From: Longimycelium tulufanense
GTDB lineage: Bacteria > Actinomycetota > Actinomycetes > Mycobacteriales > Pseudonocardiaceae
Direction: 5' to 3'
Length of the DNA: 64,000 nucleotides
Assembly (NCBI RefSeq): GCF_014645795.1
Contig: NZ_BMMK01000002.1
Location: 456,388 to 520,387 of the forward strand
The notes under the pieces were generated by a model. It saw only the letters and a program-made list of their open reading frames with translations, was not told where the DNA came from and made no database searches. Made by a program: the position numbers and the translations under genes. Positions 35,101 to 43,605 of this stretch are shown here, piece by piece (the stretch's first letter is position 1; the number at the start of each line of letters is the position of its first letter).

Positions 35101-35574
35101 CTTGACGAAGACGGGGTAGCCGATCTCCTCGGCCGCACCCAGCAGCTGCTCGAGGTCGGCCGAGGGCGTCGAGGAGCGCAGCACGGGCAGCCCGGCCGCA
35201 CGGGCCGCGGCCACGGCGCGCGCCTTGTTGCCGGCCAGGGTCAGCACCTCGGGGCTGGGCCCGACGAAGGTGATGCCGTTGTCCCGGCAGGCCTGGGCCA
35301 GCTGCGGGTTCTCCGACAGGAAGCCGTAACCCGGGTAGATCGCGTCCGCACCGGCCTTGCGCGCGGCCTTGATGATCTCCTCGACGGACAGGTAGGCCCG
35401 TACGGGGTGACCCGGCTCGCCGATCTCGTAGGCCTCGTCGGCCTTCAACCGGTGCAGGGAGTTGCGATCCTCATACGGGAAGACGGCAACGGTACCCGCG
35501 CCGAGCTCGTAGGCCGCGCGGAAGGCACGAATCGCGATCTCGCCCCGGTTTGCGACGAGGACCTTGCGGAACAT
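32197..35574 (-). CDS. pyc: Pyruvate carboxylase
   Basis: A 1125-residue anaplerotic enzyme that makes oxaloacetate from pyruvate, bicarbonate and ATP. Domain order: biotin carboxylase (Lys-Val-Leu-Val-Ala-Asn-Arg-Gly-Glu-Ile-Ala at the start; ATP-grasp Gly-Gly-Gly-Gly-Arg-Gly-Met-Arg; Glu-Met-Asn-Pro-Arg-Ile-Gln-Val-Glu-His-Thr-Val-Thr-Glu), about residues 1-450; carboxyltransferase TIM barrel (Asp-Thr-Thr-Phe-Arg-Asp-Ala-His-Gln-Ser-Leu, about 500-800); conserved carboxylase domain; and the biotinyl domain with Lys1091 in Glu-Ala-Met-Lys-Met-Glu. Full length and intact. Confidence 0.97.
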   Translation of the reverse strand: MFRKVLVANRGEIAIRAFRAAYELGAGTVAVFPYEDRNSLHRLKADEAYEIGEPGHPVRAYLSVEEIIKAARKAGADAIYPGYGFLSENPQLAQACRDNGITFVGPSPEVLTLAGNKARAVAAARAAGLPVLRSSTPSADLEQLLGAAEEIGYPVFVKAVAGGGGRGMRRVERPEALRDALEAAMREAESAFGDSTVFLEQAVVEPRHIEVQVLADGTGNVIHLFERDCSVQRRHQKVVEIAPAPNLDPELRDRICAHAVAFARHIGYVNAGTVEFLVDRAGNPVFIEMNPRIQVEHTVTEEVTDVDLVQSQMRIAAGETLADLGLRQESITLRGAALQCRITTEDPANGFRPDTGMISAYRSPGGSGIRLDGGTVHAGAAISAHFDSMLVKLSCRGRDFSTAVARARRALAEFRIRGVATNIPFLQAVLDDEDFRAGRVTTSFIEQRPHLLTARHSADRGTKLLTYLADVTVNKPNGVRPTSLDPAKKLPDIDLAAEPPAGSKQKLTELGPEGFARWLRDNPAVGVTDTTFRDAHQSLLATRVRTRDLLTVAPHVARTTPELLSVECWGGATYDVALRFLAEDPWERLAALRETLPNICLQMLLRGRNTVGYTPYPTEVTRSFVEEATATGIDIFRVFDALNDVEQMRPAIEAVRETNSAIAEVCLCYTADLSDPDEKLYTLDYYLRLAEQIVQAGAHVLAIKDMAGLLRPPAAATLVSALRREFDLPVHLHTHDTPGGQLATYLAAIQAGVDAVDGAAASMAGTTSQPALSAIVAATDHTERTTGLSLKAVCDLEPYWEAVRKIYAPFEAGLPSPTGRVYSHEIPGGQLSNLRQQAIALGLGDRFEDIESMYAAADRILGRLVKVTPSSKVVGDLALHLVGAGVSPEEFEADPGKFDIPDSVIGFLRGELGDPPGGWPEPFRSKALSGRSAPRRMAELTEEDLTGLKQDRQATLNRLLFAGPTREFTTHREAYGDTSVLRSKDFFYGLRPGEEYSVDLEPGVRLLIGLEAIGEADERGMRTVMATLNGQLRPIQVRDRSVASDVPVAEKADRANPSHLAAPFAGVVTLSVAEGDEVEAGQTVGSIEAMKMEAAITAPRGGVVKRLAIGSVQQVEGGDLLLELG

Positions 35575-35714
35575 CCCGGCTCCTCCCGATGGTGGTCAGG
35601 GTCGGTCGTCGAACCGTATCGCGAGTATCCCGCGCGCCGGGAGCGTCGTCCCAGGTGACGGACGTCATCTCAATCGTCGTGAGCGGGGGCGTGACAGGGA
35701 GCGGTCAACTCCGT

Positions 35715-37928
35715 CTAGACCTTTTCGAGGTACTCCGCGCGCTCGGCGTCGACCAGGTCCGCGACCAGCGTGGCCAGGCCGCCGTGGCTGGTCAGGGCGG
35801 GGTCGGCGGCCACGATGCGCTGGGCCTCCTCGCGGGCGGTGGCGATGAGGTCCTCGTCGCGCAGCAGCGACAGCAGTCGCAACGAGGAGCGGCGGCCGGA
35901 CTGGGCCTCGCCCAGGATGTCGCCCTCCCGCCGCAGCTCGAGGTCCAGCCGGGCCAGTTCGAAGCCGTCCAGGGTGGCGGCCACGGCGTCCAGCCGCTCC
36001 CGGGTGGTGGTGCCCGCCGGCACGTCCGTGACCAGCAGGCACAGCCCGGGCGCCCGGCCCCGGCCGACCCGGCCGCGGAGCTGGTGCAGCTGGCTGACGC
36101 CGAACCGGTCGGCGTCCATGATCACCATCACAGTGGCGTTGGGCACGTCCACGCCGACTTCGACGACCGTCGTGGCAACCAGGACATCCTTCTCACCGGC
36201 GGCGAAAGCACGCATCACGGCGTCTTTCTCGTCGGCCGGCAGCCGGCCGTGCAGGACGGCCACCCGCAGCCTGGACAGCGGGCCCTCGGCGAGCATCGGG
36301 GCGACGTCGAGCACGGCCAGGGGTGGCCGGCGTTCGCCGCCCTCCCCGCCATCGCCGCCGCTCTCGTCGGCCGCCGCGCCGGAGGAGGCGTCGGGCGCCT
36401 CGGTGTCCTTGCCGTCGTCCCCGATGCGGGGGCAGACGACGTATGCCTGGTAGCCGGCGCCGACCTCCTCGCGGACCCGCTGCCACACCCGGTCCAGCCA
36501 GGCCGGCTTCTCGGCGACCGGGACCACGTTCGTGGCGATGGGCGAGCGGCCGACCGGCAGCTCGCGGAGGGCGGAGACCTCCAGGTCGCCGTAGACCGTC
36601 ATGGCGACCGTGCGGGGGATCGGGGTCGCCGTCATGACCAGCACGTGCGGGCTGGTGTCCGCACCGGCCCTGGTACGTAGCGCGTCGCGTTGCTCGACGC
36701 CGAAGCGGTGCTGCTCGTCCACGACCACGAGGCCGAGATCGGCGAAGGACACCTTCTCCTGGATGAGGGCGTGCGTGCCGACCACGATGCCGGCATCGCC
36801 GGAGGCGGTGTCGAGCATCGCCTGCCGGCGTTGCGCCGTGGACAGCGAGCCCGTGAGCAGCGTGACCTTGGTGGCCTGCTCCGCGGCGCCCAGTTCCCCC
36901 GCCATGGCCAGGTCGCCGAGCATGTCGCGCAGGGACCGTGCGTGCTGGGCCGCCAGTACCTCGGTGGGAGCGAGCATGGCCGCCTGCCGGCCGGCGTCGA
37001 CGACCTGGAGAATTGCCCTCAGCGCAACGATGGTCTTGCCCGAGCCGACTTCTCCCTGGAGGAGGCGGTTCATCGGGTGCTCGCCGGCGAGATCGGTCGC
37101 GATGGCCTCGCCCACCTCCCGCTGCCCCGCGGTCAGCTCGAACGGCAGCCGGGCGTCGAAGGCGTCGCGGATGCCGTCGGCCCGCGGTGGGCAGGCGGGT
37201 GCCGGGCGGGACTGCGCCGAGCGGCGCCGCTGCGCCAGCGCGAGCTGCACGGCCAGTGCCTCGTCCCACTTGAGCCGGCCGCGGGCCCGCTCCACGTCCC
37301 CCCAGTCGGCCGGCTGGTGGATGCCGTAGAGGGCGTCGCCGAGGTCCGGCAGCCGGTGTCGCTCCCGCAGCCCCGCCGGTAGCGGGTCGGCGGGCTCGTC
37401 GAGGGTGTCCAGCACCTGGCGCACGCAGCGGGCGATGGACCACGACGGCAGTCCCTGCGCCGCCGGATAGACCGGGATCAACGCGTTGGCGAACTCCTCC
37501 ACGGTCTCGGAGTCCGCGTCACCGTCGAGCAGCTGGTACTCGGGGTGGGCGAGCTGCAGCTGCCTGCGGTAGGCGGTGACCTTGCCGGCGAACAGCCCCG
37601 TGCGGCCGGGCAGCAGCTCCCGCTCGCGCCAGGACTGGTTGAAGAACGTGCAGGTCAGACGGCGGTAGCCGTCGGTGATCCGGACCTCGAGGATGTTGCC
37701 CCCACGGCTGCGCATCCGGCGCGAGCTGGCCCGCTCGATCCGGGCGAGCACGGTGGCGTGCTCCCCGACCTCCAGTCCGGCGATGCTGGTCAGCTCGCCG
37801 CGCTGGGCGTAGCGGCGGGGGTAGTGCCGCAACAGGTCCCGGACCGTGACCAGATCCAGCGCGGACCGCAGCGCCTTGGCGCTCTTCGCGCCGAGCGCCT
37901 GGTCCAGCTTGTCCTCGAGCGTGGTCAT
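35715..37928 (-). CDS. recG: ATP-dependent DNA helicase RecG
   Basis: A 737-residue superfamily-2 helicase that remodels stalled replication forks and branched DNA. The OB-fold wedge domain lies near residues 50-140. The helicase core has Walker A Gly-Glu-Val-Gly-Ser-Gly-Lys-Thr (about 287), Val-Val-Asp-Glu-Gln-His-Arg-Phe-Gly (DExH), Met-Thr-Ala-Thr-Pro-Ile-Pro-Arg-Thr and the C-terminal Gln-Leu-His-Gln-Leu-Arg-Gly-Arg-Val-Gly-Arg. An acidic insertion of about 35 residues (Asp-Gly-Lys-Asp-Thr-Glu-Ala-Pro-Asp to Gly-Gly-Glu-Arg-Arg) interrupts the second helicase lobe. ATG at 37928 begins Met-Thr-Thr-Leu-Glu-Asp-Lys-Leu. Confidence 0.96.
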   Translation of the reverse strand: MTTLEDKLDQALGAKSAKALRSALDLVTVRDLLRHYPRRYAQRGELTSIAGLEVGEHATVLARIERASSRRMRSRGGNILEVRITDGYRRLTCTFFNQSWRERELLPGRTGLFAGKVTAYRRQLQLAHPEYQLLDGDADSETVEEFANALIPVYPAAQGLPSWSIARCVRQVLDTLDEPADPLPAGLRERHRLPDLGDALYGIHQPADWGDVERARGRLKWDEALAVQLALAQRRRSAQSRPAPACPPRADGIRDAFDARLPFELTAGQREVGEAIATDLAGEHPMNRLLQGEVGSGKTIVALRAILQVVDAGRQAAMLAPTEVLAAQHARSLRDMLGDLAMAGELGAAEQATKVTLLTGSLSTAQRRQAMLDTASGDAGIVVGTHALIQEKVSFADLGLVVVDEQHRFGVEQRDALRTRAGADTSPHVLVMTATPIPRTVAMTVYGDLEVSALRELPVGRSPIATNVVPVAEKPAWLDRVWQRVREEVGAGYQAYVVCPRIGDDGKDTEAPDASSGAAADESGGDGGEGGERRPPLAVLDVAPMLAEGPLSRLRVAVLHGRLPADEKDAVMRAFAAGEKDVLVATTVVEVGVDVPNATVMVIMDADRFGVSQLHQLRGRVGRGRAPGLCLLVTDVPAGTTTRERLDAVAATLDGFELARLDLELRREGDILGEAQSGRRSSLRLLSLLRDEDLIATAREEAQRIVAADPALTSHGGLATLVADLVDAERAEYLEKV

Positions 37929-38083
37929 CGCCCTCAATTCAACCGTGCCGGGCCGACGGAACCCAGCTCGGTGACGGGTGAAGCGAGCATCGCGTCGGCA
38001 AGGCGTGCGGCGAAGCCCGGAGCCGAGCAATCCAACACCGCCCCGTGGGTCGGGAAGCTGCGGACGCAACGCGCCCGGGCGTC

Positions 38084-39805
38084 CTACTCCACGCCCAGGC
38101 GCAGCAGGACGTCCCGCTGGCCGCCGGAGTAGACGGTCAGCTCCACCTCGGGGTGGGACTCGCGGAGGTGCTCCTCCAGGGCCTGGCCGAGGCCGGCCGG
38201 GGCGTGCCGGCCGAGCAGCGCGGTCACCAGCTCGCCGCCCACCGACAGCATCCGGTCGGCGAGCTGGCAGGCCGCGGCGACCACGTCGTCGGCGATCAAC
38301 ACCACCTCGCCGTCGGCCAGGCCCAGCACGTCACCGGCCTGGCACCGGCCGACCCAGGTCAGCGCCTCGCGCTGGGCGACGAGCAGCTCGCCGCGGCGGG
38401 TGGCGGCGGCCGCCTCGGCCATGGCCACCACGTCGTCGGAGGACCGGCGGGCGGGGTCGTGCACGGCCACCGCGGCCAGCCCCTGGACCGGGGAGGCGGT
38501 GGGCACGACGACGACGTCCTGGCCGGACTGCACGGCCTGGTTGGCGGCCTGCTCGGCCACCTCGGTGAGGTCCGCGGCGTTGGGCAGCACCGCCACGTGT
38601 GCCGCGCGGCTGCCGCTGATGGCCGCGAGCAGGTCGGCGGCGGAGGGACGTCCGGTCACCACGACCGCGCCCTCGCCGCGGAACAGCTCGGCGAGCCCGG
38701 AACCGTCCACGATGGCCACCACGGCGCGCTCGCGCGGGAACCGGGTGGGCTCGGTCGCGATCTGGTCGGCGAACCGGATGACGGTGACGCGGTGCGGCCT
38801 GCCGGCCTCGATACCGGCCTCGATCGCCGCGCCGACGTCGGTGCAGTGGACGTGCACCGACCACAGGCCGGTGCCGCCGGGGGTCCCGTCGGCGACGACC
38901 GACACGCAGTCGCCGAGGCCGGCCAGCTCGGCCCGGAGCCGCGTGGCCCGGGCGTCGTCGGTGCCGTCGAGCAGGTACATGACCTCGTACTCGTGCTCGG
39001 GATCGCCACCCTCGCGGGCGGCCCGCAGGGCGGCGCCGGGTCGCGGGACGCGGTGTACCGGGGGCACGGTGGCCTCCTGGTGTCCGGTGACCACGCCGAG
39101 CAGGGCGTCCAGCAGGATCACCAGCCCACGGCCGCCGGCGTCGACCACGCCGGCCCTGGCCAGTGCCGGGAGCTGGTGTGGGGTCTGGGCCAGTGCCTCG
39201 GCCGCGGCCTTGGCGGCGGCACCCACGACGGCGTCCAGGGAGTCGGATCCGCACTCGCGGGCGCTGGTGGCCGCGGCGTGCAGCACGGAGAGGATGGTCC
39301 CCGGCGCCGGCTCGGTCACGGCGGCGACGGCTAGCTGGTCGGCGCGGTGCAGTCCCGCGCAGAGGGTCGGGCCATCCGCTTCCCGGGTGCCCTGGAACGC
39401 CTCACCGAAGCCGCGCAGGACCTGACAGAGGATCATCCCGGAGTTGCCGCGGGCGCCGGCCAGCGCGCCGCGGGCGAGCGCGGCGGTGGCGCGATCCACG
39501 CCCACGCCGGGGGCGGCTTCCCGGGCGGGGCTGGGCTCTGCGTCAAGGCCGGGATCCGGGTGGGAGGGCGCGCCCTGATCGGAGGCCGCATTCTCCTCGG
39601 CGGCTGCTTCCTGGTCGGGGGTGGCCGCCACGCGGAGCAGTGCGTCCAGCGCGGATCGCATGGTGTGCAGCAGGTTGGTGCCGGTGTCGCCGTCGGGCAC
39701 CGGGTAGACGTTGATCCGGTCGACGTCCTCCCGGTGGGTGTCGAGGGCGGCCACGCACGCGGCCGCCCAGCGGCACACGGCGGCCGCGTCGAGCACCTGC
39801 AGCAC
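38084..39805 (-). CDS. DAK2-domain protein (YloV/FakA-like kinase)
   Basis: A 573-residue protein. The N-terminal DAK2 (dihydroxyacetone-kinase-like) domain has Ile-Asn-Val-Tyr-Pro-Val-Pro-Asp-Gly-Asp-Thr-Gly-Thr-Asn (residues about 31-44, the Mg-ATP Asp cluster), Gly-Ala-Arg-Gly-Asn-Ser-Gly-Met-Ile and Asp-Ala-Gly-Gly-Arg-Gly-Leu. The C-terminal half matches the DhaL/FakA-associated middle and DegV-like regions. Firmicute relatives phosphorylate fatty acids bound to FakB; the actinobacterial role is not established. A low-complexity Glu/Ala/Asp-rich insert (about 65-100) separates the two conserved DAK motifs. GTG start with GGGAGG upstream. Confidence 0.9.
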   Translation of the reverse strand: MLQVLDAAAVCRWAAACVAALDTHREDVDRINVYPVPDGDTGTNLLHTMRSALDALLRVAATPDQEAAAEENAASDQGAPSHPDPGLDAEPSPAREAAPGVGVDRATAALARGALAGARGNSGMILCQVLRGFGEAFQGTREADGPTLCAGLHRADQLAVAAVTEPAPGTILSVLHAAATSARECGSDSLDAVVGAAAKAAAEALAQTPHQLPALARAGVVDAGGRGLVILLDALLGVVTGHQEATVPPVHRVPRPGAALRAAREGGDPEHEYEVMYLLDGTDDARATRLRAELAGLGDCVSVVADGTPGGTGLWSVHVHCTDVGAAIEAGIEAGRPHRVTVIRFADQIATEPTRFPRERAVVAIVDGSGLAELFRGEGAVVVTGRPSAADLLAAISGSRAAHVAVLPNAADLTEVAEQAANQAVQSGQDVVVVPTASPVQGLAAVAVHDPARRSSDDVVAMAEAAAATRRGELLVAQREALTWVGRCQAGDVLGLADGEVVLIADDVVAAACQLADRMLSVGGELVTALLGRHAPAGLGQALEEHLRESHPEVELTVYSGGQRDVLLRLGVE

Positions 39806-40076
39806 CGGGCACGCCTCCCGTCATGGATCTTTCACCGACCGGGCGAGACTAGGGCTTGCCGTCCGCTGCCGCACGGATGCGGTCGGGTGTGACCTGTTTC
39901 CCACTCCCGAGAAGGGTGTCCGGGCTTCGACCGGTGCCGGTTTGGTCGCCGTACATCCGACCAGCTACCCTGTTCGGAGTTGACGCCCGGCCCGGCCCGG
40001 GGTCATGCACGTTTTCCGCGCCCGCATCCTCCGGTGCGGTTGCGCGCTCGAAGCAACGAACGAAGGAGTGTCTGAC

Positions 40077-40268
40077 GTGGCTGCCGTCTGCGACGTCTGC
40101 GGCAAGGGGCCGGGCTTCGGCATGTCGGTCTCGCACTCCCACCGGCGGACCCACCGCCGGTGGAACCCGAACATCCAGACCGTGCGCGCGAAGGTGGGCA
40201 TCTCCCAGCGTCGCCGCATGAACGTGTGCACCTCCTGCCTGAAGGCGGGCAAGGTCGTCCGCGGCTGA
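40077..40268 (+). CDS. rpmB: Ribosomal protein L28
   Basis: A 63-residue bL28 from GTG 40077: [14 protein letters not shown]. It has the basic [14 protein letters not shown] core and the second Cys pair Cys-Thr-Ser-Cys-Leu-Lys, so it is the zinc-binding (C+) paralogue. GAAGGAG lies about 9 bases upstream. It is divergent from the DAK gene; a strong terminator follows. Confidence 0.96.
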   Translation: MAAVCDVCGKGPGFGMSVSHSHRRTHRRWNPNIQTVRAKVGISQRRRMNVCTSCLKAGKVVRG

Positions 40269-40285
40269 CGCGGATCCGGCGTGAC

Positions 40286-40316
40286 ACGGCCCGGGCGAGG
40301 TTCTCGCCCGGGCCGT
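40286..40316 (+). terminator. rpmB terminator
   Basis: Perfect 14-bp stem (acggcccgggcgag 40286-40299, partner 40303-40316), loop gtt, followed by ttgct; 18 bases after the rpmB stop. Confidence 0.9.
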
Positions 40317-40673
40317 TTGCTGTCCGGGCCATGGCGCTCCCGCGGCTCCGCGATGGCGGAACGCTGCCGCCGGCCGGGCCCCGGCAGCGGGCGGGGCGGC
40401 CGGACGGGCCCGCCGAGTAGGTCGTGCGGACCGGCGTCGAGGCCCGACGCGGATCGAGGCCGGCGCCTTCCGGTCGCTCCCGCCGCAGGTCAGCCGGTCT
40501 CCCGGCGGCCCGGGGCGAACTCGGCAGCATTCGAGCGGCGGGTCGCCCCACTGATCTCTCCCGCGGAGCTGGCTCGGCGGACGCCTCCTCCTGTGGCGGG
40601 CCTCACGCGCCGGTGCCAGCATCGGGCCCGGCGTGGACGGGCTGCCCGCGCCCGTGCGCCAGCGGAGGTCGCG
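40317..40673. other. Intergenic region rpmB to VOC gene
   Basis: No credible gene: the open frames here are Arg/Pro/Gly-rich with no start signals. It should hold the promoter of the VOC gene; nothing more specific is seen. Confidence 0.4.
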
Positions 40674-41453
40674 ATGTCGGTGAGGACGTCGTACGCGCAG
40701 GGCACGCCGTGCTGGATCGACCTGTCGACGGGTGACCGCCGGACGGCCATGGACTTCTACCACGCGGTGCTCGGTTGGGACTACGAGGTCGGTTCACCCG
40801 AGACGGGCTACTACACGCAGGCGCTGGTCGACGGGAAGCCGGTTGCCGCCATCTACGAGCCTCCGCCGGAGCAGCCGATGCCGACGGCGTGGATGACCTA
40901 TCTGGCCACCGACGACGCCACCGCCACCGCCCGGGCGATCCCCGAGGCCGGCGGGCAGCTGGTCATGGACGCCATGAATGTCATGGAGTTCGGTCGCATG
41001 GTGTTGGCGGTCGACCCGTCCGGTGCCACGTTCGGCGCCTGGCAGGCGGGCACGCACATCGGCATGCAGGTGGTGAACCAGCCCGGGGCGGTCGTGTGGA
41101 ACGAGCTGGCCAGCCGCAACGCCGCGGCGGCCCGCCGGTTCTACTCCCAGGTCTTCGGGGTGGGGATCGAACCGCCGATGAGCGACCTGTTCGACTACAC
41201 CACGTTCCGCGTCGCCGATCGGGACGTGGGCGGGATCATGACCATGGATGCGGGGTGGCCCGCCGACCTGCCCTCGCACTGGCAGGTCTATTTCGGTGTG
41301 CGGGACACGGATGTGGCTGTGCGGGTGCTGGTCGGGCGCGGCGGTACGACGCTTGCCGGGCCGCAAGACTCCCCCTATGGCCGGATGGCGGTCTGCAGTG
41401 ACCCCGAGGGCGCCCTCTTCTCCCTCATCGCCCCACCCCCCGAGGGCTGGTGA
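40674..41453 (+). CDS. Two-domain VOC (glyoxalase-like) protein
   Basis: A 259-residue protein with two tandem glyoxalase/VOC modules: Gly-Thr-Pro-Cys-Trp-Ile-Asp-Leu-Ser-Thr and Phe-Tyr-His-Ala-Val-Leu-Gly-Trp in the first; Gly-Ala-Val-Val-Trp-Asn-Glu-Leu-Ala-Ser and Phe-Tyr-Ser-Gln-Val-Phe-Gly in the second. The duplicated Trp-x-Asp/Glu-Leu start, with a pseudo-twofold layout, resembles the hydroxylase-like VOC proteins common in actinobacteria. Metal residues are not obvious. ATG at 40674 has ggagg upstream. Function unknown. Confidence 0.87.
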   Translation: MSVRTSYAQGTPCWIDLSTGDRRTAMDFYHAVLGWDYEVGSPETGYYTQALVDGKPVAAIYEPPPEQPMPTAWMTYLATDDATATARAIPEAGGQLVMDAMNVMEFGRMVLAVDPSGATFGAWQAGTHIGMQVVNQPGAVVWNELASRNAAAARRFYSQVFGVGIEPPMSDLFDYTTFRVADRDVGGIMTMDAGWPADLPSHWQVYFGVRDTDVAVRVLVGRGGTTLAGPQDSPYGRMAVCSDPEGALFSLIAPPPEGW

Positions 41454-41502
41454 GCCACTCGCCCTTCTGGTCCACAGTGGACCAGCGGGGCGAGGACGTG
41501 GT

Positions 41503-42180
41503 TCAGGGGAGCTTCCAGTCGACGGGGTCGGCGCCGAGCCGCTCCAGGAGCTGGTTGGTGCGGCTGAACGGGCGGGATCCGAAGAAGCCGCGGTCGGCCG
41601 ACATCGGGCTGGGGTGCACCGACTCGACGCACGGAACCCCGTCCAGAAGCGGACGGAGGTTGCGGGCCTCGCGTCCCCACAGGATGGCCACCAGCGGCTT
41701 GTTCCGCGCGGCGAGCGCGCGGATGGCCTGCTCGGTGACCTCCTCCCAGCCCTTGCCGCGGTGCGAGTTGGGGCGACCGGGCGCGACGGTCAACGCCCTG
41801 TTGAGCAACAACACGCCGCGCTCCGCCCACGGGGTCAGGTCACCGGTGGACGGGGTCGGATACCCGAGGTCGCTGCTGTACTCCTGGAAGATGTTGATCA
41901 GGCTGCGCGGCAACGGATTCACGTTGGGCGCCACGGAGAAGCTCAACCCCACGGCGTGGCCCGGCGTCGGGTACGGGTCCTGCCCGACGATCAGTACGCG
42001 CACGTCGTCGAACGGCTGCTTGAACGCCCGCAGCACGTTCTCCCCGGCCGGCAGGTACCGGCGACCCGCCGCGATCTCGGCGCGCAGGAACTCGCCCATC
42101 GCGCTGATCCGCTCGGCCACCGGCTCCAGCGCGGTGGCCCAACCGGCCTCGATGATCTCCTGCAACGGACGTCCAGCCAC
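41503..42180 (-). CDS. ung: Uracil-DNA glycosylase (family 1)
   Basis: A 225-residue repair enzyme that removes uracil from DNA. The water-activating motif Gly-Gln-Asp-Pro-Tyr-Pro is near residue 68. The uracil-binding Leu-Leu-Leu-Asn, and the DNA-intercalating His-Pro-Ser-Pro-Met-Ser-Ala with Gly-Phe-Phe-Gly-Ser-Arg-Pro-Phe-Ser, are intact. The GTG at 42180 gives Ala-Gly-Arg-Pro-Leu-Gln-Glu-Ile, collinear with the mycobacterial protein, although no strong ribosome-binding site precedes it. Confidence 0.95.
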   Translation of the reverse strand: MAGRPLQEIIEAGWATALEPVAERISAMGEFLRAEIAAGRRYLPAGENVLRAFKQPFDDVRVLIVGQDPYPTPGHAVGLSFSVAPNVNPLPRSLINIFQEYSSDLGYPTPSTGDLTPWAERGVLLLNRALTVAPGRPNSHRGKGWEEVTEQAIRALAARNKPLVAILWGREARNLRPLLDGVPCVESVHPSPMSADRGFFGSRPFSRTNQLLERLGADPVDWKLP

Positions 42181-42440
42181 GGAGAACGAGCTTATCGATC
42201 CGCTGCCTCGGGGGCACCGGCGGCCCACCACCAGGACGAAGCCGCGCCACCTGCGGCACCGAACACGCGCATCCCACCGGTTCGGGTCGCGGGGTCCGTC
42301 GGGTGCGATATCCCGGCAGCGGCTACCCAACCCAACAACCGGTGTGATCGCACGAGTCGGACGGTGCTTCGGTTCTGGAAAACGTCGTAACACCCGGGTG
42401 TTGCAGGCGTGCGATGTGCCAGCGCACCGGGCGACACGAC
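42181..42440. other. Intergenic region ung to gamma-carbonic anhydrase gene
   Basis: 260 bases with no supported gene. It is slightly less GC-rich than its neighbours; likely carries the ung promoter. Confidence 0.35.
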
Positions 42441-42962
42441 TCAGTCGAGACGGCGTAGCTTCTGGCGGTAGACCTGGATGTTGTCCACGTACTTGTCCAC
42501 GGCGAAGCGGAACGACCCTTCGGGTACCTCGAAGTTCTCCCGGATCCGGGCCGGCACGCCGAGCGCCATCGCGCGGGCGGGCACGTGGCCGTCGAAGGAC
42601 ACCACGGCACCCGCACCGACGATGGCGTTCCGCTCGACCACGGAACCGTTGAGGACGACGGAACCGGACGCGATCAGGCACCGGTCACCGATGGTGGCGC
42701 CCTCGATGTGCACGTTGTGCCCGATGACGCACTCCGCACCGATGATCGTGGGATGCACCTCGGTGCAGTGGATCACGGTTCCGTCCTGCACGCTGGTGCG
42801 CTCGCCGATCTCGATGCGGCCGTAGTCACCCCGGAGCACGGCCTGCGGCCATACCGAGGCGTGGGCGCTGATGTGCACGTCGCCGATCACGGTCGCATCG
42901 GGGTGGACGTAGGCGTCGGGGTCGATGCGCGGTTCGATGTCATCCAGTGCGTAGATCGCCAC
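42441..42962 (-). CDS. Gamma-carbonic anhydrase / PaaY-like hexapeptide protein
   Basis: A 173-residue left-handed beta-helix protein. Hexapeptide repeats run through [26 protein letters not shown] and [11 protein letters not shown]. The three zinc histidines of gamma-carbonic anhydrases appear present (Ile-His-Cys, Gly-His-Asn, Val-His-Ile). I choose GTG 42962 because gggagagg precedes it. Catalysis is likely but unproven; PaaY and YrdA relatives differ. Confidence 0.88.
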   Translation of the reverse strand: MAIYALDDIEPRIDPDAYVHPDATVIGDVHISAHASVWPQAVLRGDYGRIEIGERTSVQDGTVIHCTEVHPTIIGAECVIGHNVHIEGATIGDRCLIASGSVVLNGSVVERNAIVGAGAVVSFDGHVPARAMALGVPARIRENFEVPEGSFRFAVDKYVDNIQVYRQKLRRLD

Positions 42963-43044
42963 GATCGGCTCCTCTCCCCGACGGCAGTTCCCCAACAGTA
43001 GGTAGCGCGGCCGTTGCGACGAGCGGGTGGTGACGGCCGTTACA

Positions 43045-43548
43045 TCAAACCTGTGCCCGGGCGTCGGGGGTAGCCGCGGGGAGCAGCTTGCTGAAGCAGC
43101 GGCTGCACGGATGTCCCCGGTAAACGCCGAACTGTGGGGCTTCGATGTAACCGCAGGACAGGTACAGCGCGATGGCCTCGGGCTGCTTGGTGCCGGTCTC
43201 CAGCACGACCCGGCGCCGGCCGGCCAGCGCGGCGGTGCGTTCCAGCTCCGCGAGCAGGGCCCGGGCCAGACCGTTGCCGCGGGCTTCCGGCACCACGTAC
43301 ATCCGCTTCAGCTCGGCGTCGCCGACGCGGAGGTGCTCCTCCTCGTTGTCGCGGGCCCGCCATCCCCCGCACGCCACGGGACCGTCGTCGAGGTAGCCGA
43401 CCAGGAACAGGCCGCGGGGCGGGGTGAACTCGTCCGGCTCGATCGGGGTGACGTCCTCGTCGCCGTAGCGCTGGACGTACTCCTGCTGCACCGCGGCGCT
43501 CAGCGCCACGGCATCGGGGTGGTCGAAGGGAACGATGCGCAACTCCAC
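43045..43548 (-). CDS. GNAT-family N-acetyltransferase
   Basis: A 167-residue acetyltransferase. Motif A is Leu-Lys-Arg-Met-Tyr-Val-Val-Pro-Glu-Ala-Arg-Gly-Asn-Gly-Leu-Ala-Arg-Ala-Leu-Leu (about residues 79-98), followed by Leu-Glu-Thr-Gly-Thr-Lys-Gln-Pro-Glu-Ala-Ile-Ala-Leu-Tyr. GTG 43548 (Glu-Leu-Arg-Ile-Val-Pro-Phe) is preferred; the frame is open to 43584. Substrate unknown. It lies 57 bases after the thiL stop on the same strand. Confidence 0.86.
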   Translation of the reverse strand: MELRIVPFDHPDAVALSAAVQQEYVQRYGDEDVTPIEPDEFTPPRGLFLVGYLDDGPVACGGWRARDNEEEHLRVGDAELKRMYVVPEARGNGLARALLAELERTAALAGRRRVVLETGTKQPEAIALYLSCGYIEAPQFGVYRGHPCSRCFSKLLPAATPDARAQV

Positions 43549-43605
43549 GGACCGGACACTAGAAAAACTCTGATCGGGTAACAATCCCTTTTACTGCATA
43601 ATCAT

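Noticed and set aside
31807..35658. Plus-strand open frame of 1283 codons opposite pyc
   Set aside because: It mirrors the codon structure of pyruvate carboxylase on the other strand, is His/Gln/Arg/Asp-rich without domains and has no start signals.
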